A DNA stretch of 64,000 nt from Closterium sp. NIES-65. Taxonomy: Eukaryota; Streptophyta; Zygnematophyceae; Desmidiales; Closteriaceae. The translations under genes and the position numbers were made by a program. The stretch lies in assembly GCA_948144175.1 (NCBI GenBank), contig CANXME010002185.1:248001-312000 (forward strand), in the 5' to 3' direction. The notes under the pieces were generated by a model. It was not told the origin of the DNA. It searched no databases and was given only the letters and a program-made list of their open reading frames with translations. Positions 21,149-30,472 of this stretch are shown here, in pieces (position 1 is the first letter of the stretch; every line of letters starts with the position of its first letter).

Positions 21149-21357
21149 CTTTACTTGTTCTGTGACATATATATACCTGCTCCTGCTTGTCTAGTTTTAT
21201 ATATATGTCTGTACTCCTGCATGTGAACTGACCTCTGGCCCTGCTCTTGTGCTCGGACTGTGTGGTGACTTTGTGATCCACCCTGAGCTTGCTTTGCTTT
21301 GCTTTGCTTGACTGGTCTTGTGACCCCTTGTTCTCCCCCACTTTGCCTATGGGGGTG
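21149..21357 (+). other. Copia B 3' noncoding block and polypurine tract
   Basis: Holds TATATA stretches, a GTGTGGTGAC...GATCCACCCTGAGC segment, (CTTTG)n and TCCCCCACTTTGCC, then the purine tract TATGGGGGTG (21348-21357) before the LTR. The same block ends copia E, F, G and H. Confidence 0.75.
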
Positions 21358-21487
21358 TGTCAGATTATTATAGCTGATGCATGTTTGTAGGCTATAGTGG
21401 GGTAGCACATATGGGGTACAGCTTTCTAGGGTTGTATTTGTACCCAACCCTGACTTAGTCATTTCATTCCTGGTCATTTATTTCACA
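21358..21487 (+). repeat. Copia B 3' LTR
   Basis: 130 bp, identical by eye to 14127-14256. Confidence 0.95.
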
Positions 21488-23625
21488 CAAACTGCTGGCC
21501 ACAGTGCAGGTACCGCTGCTCCATGTAAATGATGGTCCTCCTCACCTGGGAGTGCACTGCAGTGAGGTGAACCTGTTGGTAGGGGGAGAGTAGGTACACC
21601 GAAACAAAAGATAAGTAACTGGGTTTAGAAGATGAGAAAAGCACTACGTAACACAACACCTCACCTAACGCTTCTTGAATAGCAAGTTGAGCGCGTTGAG
21701 TGCCGTGTGCACATCTGCCAAGAAGAACAGAAAAAAATGAAACTTGAACGACGTCACCAACTGGTACATCGTCTTGTCCGTCTCCTCGAGCATGACGATG
21801 ACCGCAGGGAAAACGCGGACGAATCGGGCGATAGCATCGCCCCGAATCAACCAGCGGACCGAGTGGATCCCCTGGACCTCGAGGTTGGTGTGCGTGAACA
21901 CCTCCTGCAGCTCCTTGAACTTGCGGTTGTAGTTGCTGGATCTGCCTAGATCTTCCGCCAATGCGCGGATGACCGCGTGAATGATGCCAAGCTCGGGCAG
22001 TGCCTTAGCCGCCTCCTTTGCAGCAAGCGCCTCTCTGCCACGGGTAGGAAAGCACAGGTGGGGGTGTTAGAATTCGCACTGCCACGTTGCACATTTCACA
22101 CTGCTACAACACCACCATAGCATCAGCTTACCTGTGTGCGATGCAGTGACAAGCCACCACGTGCGGGATCTCAAGGCGAAGGCGCCCAACGAGGCCCGTG
22201 TCGTTGCCTATCATCACAGGTGCCCCATCGGTGCTGATACCCGCAACCTTCTCCAGCGGGAGGTTGATACTGTCAAGGAATTCCGTGAGCTTAGAAAAAA
22301 GAGAAGCTGCATCACACTTCTCGATGGAGAGGTTAGTTAGGAACTCTGTGGTGACGGCGTGCTCACGTAGAAAGGTTGCAAACACAATCATGTGCTTGCC
22401 TTTGACGCGGTCCGTACTCTCGTCGCAGGTCAGACCAATAAATGGACTCGAGTTGATGAATTCTCTCTGGCGCGCACGAAGGTATGTTGCTATTGCGGCG
22501 GTTATCTCCTCGAATCCGTACCTGCACGGGCATCAACGGGTGGGTCAGAGATAGCTGCAAGTACATCACAACCCGCTGCCAGTTGAACAAGAGCAGTGTC
22601 ACTTACGTCGTATAGTACGCACCGTAACTGTTCTTTGGGAAGCCCGGGGTGCCACGCTGCGCCAGGTGTTGGACGAGGTCCACGTACATCTCGATCGGGG
22701 CGTCGGACTTAGCGATGAAGAGCGCCGTCTGAAACAGCGCGAGCAGGCGCTCCTTCTCCACGTCTTTCACATTCGGGTTGTCGTCAATACGGGCATTTGC
22801 TTTGAGAGCCGCCTCGGCTGTCTTCTGTCTGCGCACAGCGCGGCGGTGCTTCCTTGTGCGCTGATGCTTCCGCATCGCCTGAGTCTGAACATCGGTCGCC
22901 CCTTCTCCTTTGGCGCCGAAGTTCGTCCCCGTACCGGCGTGCGCAATGCAGACCTTGCACTTGATTGACGGGAACCCTGCTTTATTCTGCAGCAGTACAA
23001 GCCACGGGTAGTCGTCAGACCATTGTTTGTTAAACACAGCTAAAGCCTCTTGGTATTTCTCCTCGGCAATGTCGGGCAGTTCTGTATCGGAAGACACCTC
23101 AACCGCTTTCCCCTTCATTTTACGCTGACGGGCCTTCGGGGAAGAGTTACCCAAACCGGACGTTGGTGTAGCTTGACTGGAACCCCACCCGATCTTGGTC
23201 TGGTGGTACCTCACTTTAATACCCCTTTTAAGACGAGGACCTTGCCGAGTAGTTCCGGCAGCGACAGGTTGACGGTTCCGTGTGGGTTCGGGAGCGGCAG
23301 GTGTAGATCCGACAGCGTCAGGAGTTGATGCGGCAACGACAGGCGTTGATGCGGCAGCGACAGGCGTTGATGCGGCAGCGACACGAGTTGATGCAGCAGC
23401 GACAGGAGGTGAAGCGGCAGCGCCTACATGCGTCGAACACTCGCCCTGCGTCCAGATGGTAGGTGCCTCGGGGCCAGTGGAAGGGAACGGCACGGCTTGA
23501 GCTGACGGCGGGACTAACGCGGGAGCAGCGTGAACGCGTCGTAAAAAGTCTAAGCCAGTAATAGCGGCTGGCCTCGTGCCTGCGACGGGCGGAGGGCCGT
23601 CACCTGCGGGCGTCGAAACCGCCAT

Positions 23626-24280
23626 GGCTGCTCAGCGCTGCAGAGCATGCCGAGCTTGAGGGAGAAGCTACTCCTGCTTCAGCTCGAACATCACTTCCTG
23701 CAGGGGTTCACGAGGAGTGCAGGAACAGAATGAGGGAGCAGATGGGGGTACCCCCTCTCCCGAGCTGCGATGACGAGGGATCTTGGTCCAGGCCAGGGTT
23801 TCCGTCTTCCCAGGCAAGATGACAACACCCCCACTCCACTCTGCCATCCCTGGCGTGTTGGCGTGGACCCTGCCACCAGTGGTGTGTTGTCTGTGTTCTC
23901 ATTGGGCAGTTGTGAACTAGGTTAGCCGTTCTCTGGTATTCTGGCTTCCAGCGCGGCAAAACGGTTCGGCGCGCACTAGCTGTAAATACAGCGCATGTGA
24001 GAAGATTCCAAGTGTGTGTGGGGTTTCGTGAATCACGCGAAGGAACAGCCTGTACACGCGTCCCCCCCCCTTTCCCCCGGCCGGTCAAATCCGTTTTAGG
24101 GTGACGCACTGAAGTATACTGATTCCTCAGTGTAACTCGTTCAGAAACACACAAAACCGTCAGTGTGGCAAACTCACATTTACTGAAATTTCAGCCCAAA
24201 ATGGAAGCATTTACTGATTTTCCAGGGAAAACGAAATTCAGAGCTACAAAATCAGCGTAATCAGCGTGTTTTACGCTGAC
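23626..24280. repeat. hAT right subterminal region and transposase 5' flank
   Basis: Upstream of the transposase start. From about 24100 it is rich in ACTGA/TCAGT motifs (GTATACTGATTCCTCAGTG, TTTACTGA twice, AATCAGCG twice), mirroring 12897-13073. It probably includes the transposase promoter and transposase-binding sites. Confidence 0.5.
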
Positions 24281-24293
24281 ATCTGAGGGCCTG
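24281..24293. repeat. hAT right terminal inverted repeat
   Basis: ATCTGAGGGCCTG, inverted match to 6781-6793; followed by ctacattc, which nearly matches the 8-mer at 6769-6776. Confidence 0.65.
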
Positions 24294-24301
24294 CTACATT
24301 C

Positions 24302-24329
24302 TATTATGACATTGGCATATAACTTGACA
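24302..24329 (-). repeat. Copia G 3' LTR, second piece
   Basis: 28 bases ending AACTTGACA, directly followed by the family 2 polypurine complement CACCCCCATA. It completes the 130-bp LTR begun at 6675. Confidence 0.65.
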
Positions 24330-24711
24330 CACCCCCATAGGCAAAGTGGGGGAGAGTAAGGGGTCACAAGACCAGTCAAGAGAAGCAAAGCAAGCTCAGG
24401 GTGGATCACAGCGTCACCACACACACTGAGCACAAGCAAAGAGTCATAAGACCTGTTCACATGCAGAGGTATATATGCAACAACAACAGTACAGTGATCT
24501 CTACTTAGCAGAGCAAGCATGCAGGTATATATATATTTATATATACCTATATATATATATCACAGTACAAGCAAAGTCTATAGCAAGTGAGGAAAACTGG
24601 GCACAAGGCCTAACAAAGTGCAGAAACGCTGATGATCACCGGACGGAAGTGCCTTGGTGAATATATCAGCAGTGTTGGCCCGAGTGGCCACGTGCGCAAG
24701 ACGAAGCTGAC
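24330..24711 (-). pseudogene. Copia G 3' noncoding block and C-terminal RNase H end
   Basis: The conserved family 2 3' block (24330-24577) is followed by the last coding stretch on the - strand (24578-24711), with ANTADIFTKAL and DHQRFCT. It stops at copia C. The continuation of the same gene is at 57155. Confidence 0.8.
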
Positions 24712-25146
24712 TGTTGGGCTGAGAAAAGCCCTTAGGATCTTTGCAGGACCAAATTCTGAGTAGGACAATGTAATAGCGGAAGCGTTTAATGAGAAGTTTG
24801 TGAACCACCTTGCGCTGGTATGTGAGGGCAAAGTAGATTGATTAAAACAAAAGGGATACAAGCTTTTATAAGAGTACAAGAGAATATGAAGAGTAATAAC
24901 TGTTTTGCTGTTGCTGTTGCGGTTCGATACAGTGACGACTCGATCAACTGCTCAATAACAAGTCAGTTGTTTGTCCTTGCTGTCGCGCTGTATTTGTCAG
25001 GTCAAAGGTCGCTGACCTTTGACTTTCGCGTAACCAGCAGTTGCTCAACCTCCGAGGGTTGACTCGCCGATGCTTCGATATGTTCTGCTTCGCTTATGAC
25101 TTAGTGTTTCGACACGACAGAGGCGCTAAATCAATTGTTTCCAACA
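24712..25146 (-). repeat. Copia C 3' LTR
   Basis: 435 bp, TGTTGGGCTGAG start and TTTCCAACA end; clearly related to the copia A LTR. A purine tract (- strand GAAGGGGAA) precedes it at about 25147-25155. Confidence 0.93.
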
Positions 25147-27932
25147 TTCCCCTTCGCTTCTGGAGTGTCGCTGCTGGTGACGTGGCTTTGTCCAGTTAGC
25201 AGCATGCAGTACTCGAACTTCTGCTTCCCAAGCTTCTTGGTCAAGTAATCAGCTGCCATCTCGGACATGGGACAGTAAGACAGCTCAAGTCTCCCCTTCT
25301 CGATCTCGTCCTTTATGAAGAAATATCGCAGGGCGATATGCTTCGTCCTGTTCGCGAATCCGTTTTTCTTGGCTATGCGAATTGCCGATTGGTTGTCGCA
25401 GAACAAGGAGAAGCTGGGTAACTGAGCCAGCTTCGCCTCCTCCAGAAGTTCGCGAAGGTACAGTCCTTCCTTGGTGGCTGAATAGAGTGCCATATATTCA
25501 GCTTCAGCTGAGGAGAGAGCAATTAACTCCTGCTTGCTCGACTGCCAAGAGATAGGTCCGATAGGCTCGAGGCGATAGATGTAGCTGGTGCGTGAGCGTC
25601 TGTTGTCGGAGTCGCCGTCGTGATCGGCGTCGACGTAGCCGATTAGTTTATGTCATAGTCCTGTTCTTGTGGTAGGTTAGACCGACGGTTGAAGTACTGA
25701 CGAGGTAGTGGAGAGCGCGATAGAGTTCCGCCATGTGTTCTGCTTCAGGTTTCTTGAGGTAGGTCGCGAGCTGACTTGCGGAGTAAGATAGGTCCGGACG
25801 GCAGGTGACAGTTGCGAAGAGGAGGCATCCCAGCTTTCTCTGGTAGTCGCGTATGCAGGCGGGCTTTAGTGGAACGGATCCTTCCTTGTAATTTCTTGCC
25901 GTGTAGCGGTATGGCGTGGAGATGGTGGTCGGCGTGAGTGCGAAGCGTTTGGCGATGGTGTCGGCGTATTTTGCGGCGTTGAGGTAGATCGCACCTTCTT
26001 CTTCCTGGATGTTGAGGCCGAGATACTGCGTGATAGTGGACGAGACCGTGAGCGTGAGATCCTTCTGTAGTTCCCCTTCAAACCAGGTGGTGACGTTGTC
26101 GGTCGAGCCGATGTAGAGTAAATCGTCCACGTAGACGATCAGTAGGATGTAGTCGGTGCCCTTTGTGAGGCGATACATGCCTTGGTCGTGAGGAAGTTGA
26201 CGGAATCCAATGCGAATGATTCTTGCGTGCAGATACTGCTGCCACAACCTTGGAGCTTGTTTGATGCCGTACAGGGATTTTAGCAGCTGACAGACTTGGT
26301 TAGGCTCTCCGTGGGAGCCGTGTGGAAGTTTGACGAAGATTTCGGCGTCAACAGGTGCGTAGAGGAATGCGTTGGCGACGTCGATTTGCCGCAGTTTCTT
26401 CTTCTTCATGGCGGCGATCGCGAGGAGAATTCGTAGTGAGGTGTGTCGGCTGACCGGGGCGAATGTCTTGGTGAAGTCGCGTCCGTGCTCTTGGTCGAAA
26501 CCGCGTACGACCCAGCGCGCCTTAAACTTGTCGATGGTGCCGTCTGCCTTTGTCTTCACACGGAATACCCATTTCCTGGTGAGTACTTTCTTGTTTCGTG
26601 CCACGCCGATGGGAACAACTTTTTAGGTGTTGCGTTCCTCCAGTGCTTTCGGTTCCTTGTCAATGGCTTCACGCCATTTTTCCCTATGCTCCCCACCCAG
26701 AGCCTGCTAAACTATGGCAGGCTCCTTAGGAATCTCCGTGCCGTGGACCGCGGTGACGAGACCGAGTATCTGGAGGCCACTCTGTGTGTAGCGGGGAAGA
26801 GTTGTATTTGCAAGATAAGCTGCTTTGTCACCTGCTTCTGGGTCAGGTATGAAGTTGGGCCCTATGCGTTCTGCTTCGTTGGTGTTGACTTCTGCAGGTG
26901 TAACGTAACCGTTGTCGACGAAGTGGTAAAATACTTCGGCGTTGGCGCTTTCGCGAGGATTTTCGTCATCCATTGGGACGTCGACGGAGCAGTAAGGGAG
27001 AGGTCTGGCTTCCTCCGAGGCTTCATCCACGTTCTGCTCGTCCCACTTAGCTTCGTCTGCTGCCGAGGCGAAGGCTCGGTCACCACGGAAGCCACCTGTG
27101 GGGTCCCGATCTTCTTCCTGGTTGGCAAGGTACGTCGGAAGAGTGAGTCGTTCGTAGAAAATGACATCACGTGCTCATTCTGACATGGTATCTGAGCGAA
27201 GGTCTCGGGTTCGAATCCCGGTGTATGCACTTCGGGCATCCCAGTGCGGGGGGGGGTGTCAGAGGTCCACTGGTGATCCCCGATTGATCCTAGGGAAGGG
27301 TTACAGGCGCATTGGCCTGGGGGGTTATGGGCGCACTGACCCGCTACTTAAACAAGCCCTTTTATCCCAATGGTCTAGTGTTTGGGATTCTGACAGCTAC
27401 TGTTTCCTTGGAGTGGACGTCGAAAATTTTCCACGCGTTGTAATTTATTGAGACGCCCAGGTGTAGTCCCCACTGTGCGCGCTGGGAAAATCGGCTGGCT
27501 CGTGCAGATGGGGGTCGGTACTGTACCATGCAGCCAAAAACTCTTAACATTTTTGTGCTGCCCTGTTTTCCTGTCCACAGCAGGTGCGGCGATGCGTTGT
27601 TCGGGAGTGATGATGACGAGAGCAAGTTGTGCAGCATGACAGCGTGGTCCATTGCTTCGGGCCACTGGTGGTTGGGCAATTGCATGCCTCGTAGCAGCTT
27701 GCGCATGGTGATCTGGAGAGTCCTGTTCATCCTTTCTGCTACGCCTTACTGCTGGTGAGCGTAGGGAAGAGAGATGAGTCTCTTGATTCCTCTTTCTGCC
27801 AAGTACTGCTTGAACCTCTGTGAGGTGTATTCTCCTCCTCCGTCTGACTCGAAGCTTTTTAGCTTCAGGCCCGGTTCTCGTTATGCTACTGGGAGCCAAG
27901 CAACGAAGGCCTCAAAGGCCAAGTCCCTGCTC
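25131..27932 (-). pseudogene. Copia C pol: integrase C-part, RT and RNase H
   Basis: RNase H (25131-25640), reverse transcriptase with an intact YVDD at about 26122-26133, and the integrase C-terminal half (27396-27780). Lesions: a 2-base loss near 25650, TAA near 26624 in place of TGG, TAG at 26707-26709 where copia A has CAG, insert X at 27176, and TAA at 27746-27748 where copia A has CAA. The gene continues at 39440, beyond the gypsy element. Confidence 0.88.
27176..27395 (+). mobile_element. Insert X: 220-bp TRIM/SINE-like element
   Basis: Copia A has CACGTGCT-GCTACTG where copia C carries these extra 220 bases. The ends are 9-bp direct repeats ATTCTGACA (27177-27185, 27387-27395). Just inside the left repeat is TGGTATCTGAGC, like an initiator-tRNA primer-binding site. 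GGTTCGAATCC (about 27210), identical to a tRNA T-arm/B box, follows. Near the right end, TGGTCTAGTG resembles a tRNA A box. No coding capacity. It could be a tiny LTR element (TRIM/SMART) with a 5-9 bp LTR (TGACA) or a permuted tRNA-derived SINE; no convincing TSD is visible. Confidence 0.65.
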
Positions 27933-27937
27933 GGAAG

Positions 27938-28316
27938 TGTGAGAGTACGACGGCTTATGCCAGCTATGCTTGCTTGCCTTTACTTTATTATGCTATTTCT
28001 AGCATAGGATAATTATATGCATGCATGAATTGCTTGATTTCCTAGGCTAGGTGCTTTCCTATATTTTATTATAGTTATAGCACCGAGCTAGGTTGCGTGC
28101 ACCGAATTCTGGCTTTTCGGTTGCCACCGAATTGCCTTCTACCGAATTCGGTAAGGATCTGTACGGGACGCTACGCGGCCCGCGGAACCTTCGCGTAACA
28201 CCTGGTTACGGGGCCTTGTGTCGAGCCTATATATAGCCTCGTGTTGTGCCCAGGTGATTCATTCAATTTGATTCAATTCACATTCTCTTTTCTGAGCTCG
28301 ATCCTAGATCCTCACA
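27938..28316 (+). repeat. Gypsy D 5' LTR
   Basis: 379 bp. A clear TATA box, CTATATATAG, lies at 28228-28237. CACCGAATTC-type repeats lie at about 28098-28150. Confidence 0.93.
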
Positions 28317-28318
28317 CT

Positions 28319-28331
28319 TGGTAATCAGAGC
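28319..28331 (+). promoter_or_regulatory. Gypsy D primer-binding site
   Basis: TGGTAATCAGAGC, two bases after the LTR; like the initiator methionine tRNA site with one inserted A. Confidence 0.7.
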
Positions 28332-29204
28332 CTGTTTGCAAGCTAAGTTTTTCGACCGCTTAAACCTAGCTTTTAAAACCGCGGGGGCGACGACGGAAAG
28401 TGCCGATTTCGGGTACGTAAACCAGTTCCGCGCTATTTTCTAATGTCCCCCTCGAACCGGTTCTCGAACACTCCTCCGGTCCAGTGGCGAGAAAGCTGGA
28501 ATTTCGATCGTCGGATCGATTCGAATCTCAACGGCCTCGAGAATTTCGCCCAAACAAGTTGGAATTTGGAGCGTCGGATCGAATTTCTTCTCAACGGCCG
28601 AGATCAGACGCGAATTTCGACTAAGAGAGAATAACGCGACCTACAGAATCAGCCCTCGTCATTTCTGCAGTCAACTCGACTCACAGTAAAATGACCAGCG
28701 CCTAAAATTCATTTATTTTCGTCGCAAATTTTCCCATAAATCGCCAAATGGAGGAAAACAGTGATAATTCCGTACGGAAAATTACGGAGTTACACACCGG
28801 CCTGGACCAGACGCAAGCGGCACTCCAGCGAATAGAGGAGCTTCTCGCGAACCAGTCGGCAGCCGCCATAGCAGCAGCGAGCGCAGCGGCGAATGTAGCA
28901 GCGACGTCAGCAGCAGCAGCGGCGACACCGACACTTAACCCAGCAACAGCGGCGGCGGCTACAGTGAATCTTGAGGCGGCACGTCCGAGGCTACCGGAGA
29001 CGTTCAATCCGAATGCGAGAGACACTGACGTTCGTCGATTCATTGCGACTCTCGAAATTTACTTCGAGGCCGTTGGCTGTACGACCCCGACACACGATGC
29101 AATGCGGATTCGGCTCGCAGCGACACTGTTACGAGGCCCGGCGCTCGAGTGGATTTACAACAGCAATAAGATCTGAGGCGAGGGGTCATGGACGCAGTTT
29201 CGGG

Positions 29205-29335
29205 TGTCAGAACATCTAGCTTACTTGTTTCTGTAGGCTATAGTGGGGTATCCCATAAGGGGTACAACCCAATCAGGGTTTCCCATTTGTACTCACTTCG
29301 TTCATAGTCATTTCATTCTCGTTCACTTCTTCTCA
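29205..29335 (+). repeat. Copia H 5' LTR and primer-binding site
   Basis: 131 bp with the shared core GGCTATAGTGGGGTA (29236-29250). The primer-binding site TGGTATCGAGC follows at 29336. Confidence 0.93.
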
Positions 29336-29348
29336 TGGTATCGAGCAG

Positions 29349-30472
29349 GTTCCCCTGTGGGAACTGTTCGTAGGGCCCACCACCGCTACCGCTTAACTTT
29401 TTTTTTCTGCCCGGAGCGCGCTCCGGGCCCTAGTACTTCCTTTTTTTTCGATCTGCCCTAGTGCTCTGACGGCCGCCCGCCCTAGCGCCCGAGCGCCGCC
29501 GCCCTTGCGCCCTGACGGCCGCCCGCCCTAGTGCCCTGACGGCCGCCCGCTCTAGCGCCCGAACGCCGCCCGCCCTAGCGCCCTGACGGCCGCCCGCCCT
29601 AGCGCCCTGACGGTCGCCCGCCCTAGCGCCCGAGCGCCGCCCGCCCTAGCGCCCGAGCGCCGCCCGCCCTAGCGCCCGAGCGCCGCCCGCCCTAGCGCCC
29701 TGACGGCCGCCCGCCCTAGCGCCCGTGCGCCGCTCGCCCTAGCGCCCTGACGGCCGACGCCCTAGCGCCCGTGCGCCACTCGCCCTAGCGCCCTGACGGC
29801 CGCCCGCCCTAGAGCCCTGTCGGCCGCCCGCCCTAGCACCCGAGCGCCGCCCGCCCTAGCGCCCGAGCGCAGCCCGCCCTAGCGCCCTGACGGCCGCCCG
29901 CCCTAGCGCCCGTGCGCCGCTCGCCCTAGCGCCCGAGCGCCGCCCGCCCTTGCGCCCTGACGGCCGCCCGCCCTGACGCCTGAGCGCCGCCCGTCGTCGC
30001 CCCAGCGCCCTAGCGCCCGACGCCCGCGAGCCGCCCGTCGCAGCCGCCCGTGAGCTGCCTGTACGCCGCCCGCCGAGCCTCCCGTGCACCCGCCCAGCGT
30101 GAGACGCCCACGACCGCCCAGGCCGCCGTCCCTGGGCCGCCCGCGCCGCCGTCCCTGAGCCGCCTGTGCAGCCGCCCGCGAGCCGCCAGCGAGCCGCCCG
30201 TCGCGACGCCCGCGCCGCACGAGCCGCCCGTACAGCCGAGCCGCCCCAACCGCCCGTGCAGCAGACCCGCCCGAGCCGCCCGAGCCGCCCGAGCCGCCCG
30301 CGCCGCCCCAGCAACCCGAGCCGCCCGAGCCGCCCGGGCAACCTGAGGAGCCGAGCTCCTGCTCCTGCGTGGCTGCTGCTGCTCCGAGGCGTGCGCAGCT
30401 GCTGTTCTGCCGAGTTGCTGAGCCGCTGTGCTACCCGACTCTTCGTGCCCGGTGAGACAATCAGCTGCTGCA
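29349..30472 (+). repeat. Copia H leader: hairpin and minisatellite
   Basis: Hairpin GTTCCCCTGTGGGAAC at 29349-29364 and GGGCCCAC at 29373. A perfect 18-bp palindrome CCCGGAGCGCGCTCCGGG lies at about 29410. A 24-bp unit CGCCCGCCCTAGCGCCCTGA then varies over 29460-30010, followed by CGAGCCGCC-type repeats to the start codon at 30473. Confidence 0.85.

Larger units (their letters stand above)
14127..21487 (+). mobile_element. Copia B: full-length family 2 element
   Basis: 7361 bp, TSD caaac (14122-14126, 21488-21492), LTRs of only 130 bp that look identical. It is inserted in exon 4 of the hAT transposase. The structure is complete, but gag-pol has three TAG stops and one frameshift. Confidence 0.95.
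13074..23625 (-). pseudogene. hAT transposase (KIAA1586/ZBED-like), broken by copia B
   Basis: Five exons in phase: 22607-23625, 22132-22521, 21665-22034, 21488-21572 joined to 13741-14121 (copia B and one TSD copy in between), and 13074-13624; 931 codons. N-terminus low complexity with (AASTPVA)n repeats. Then a C2H2-type finger (IKCKVC ... KHQRTRKH), the catalytic-core landmarks LTCDESTD and GISTDGAPVMIG with CHCIAHR (exon 2), and the C-terminal hAT dimerisation region VECERGFSRQNVIKS (exon 5), followed by an acidic Ser/Asp tail. Apart from the copia insertion the only lesion is a TAG in the last codon of exon 3 (21665-21667), where CAG followed by the donor GTGAGG is expected. The transposase would cut and paste this element; it cannot now be made whole. 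Confidence 0.85.
6777..24293 (-). mobile_element. hAT transposon, about 4 kb without inserts
   Basis: Terminal inverted repeats are about 13 bp: TAGGCCCTCAGAT at 6781-6793 and the reverse complement of CAGGCCCTCAGAT at 24281-24293. The flanking 8-mers ctacattg (6769-6776) and ctacattc (24294-24301) match at 7 of 8. Four extra bases (AATG) lie between the left 8-mer and the inverted repeat, so the left end is uncertain by that much. The element encodes one hAT transposase on the - strand and contains copia A and copia B. Confidence 0.75.

Noticed and set aside
27176..27230. A tRNA gene in insert X
   Set aside because: The T-arm/B box is good, but there is no matching acceptor stem or anticodon arm upstream.
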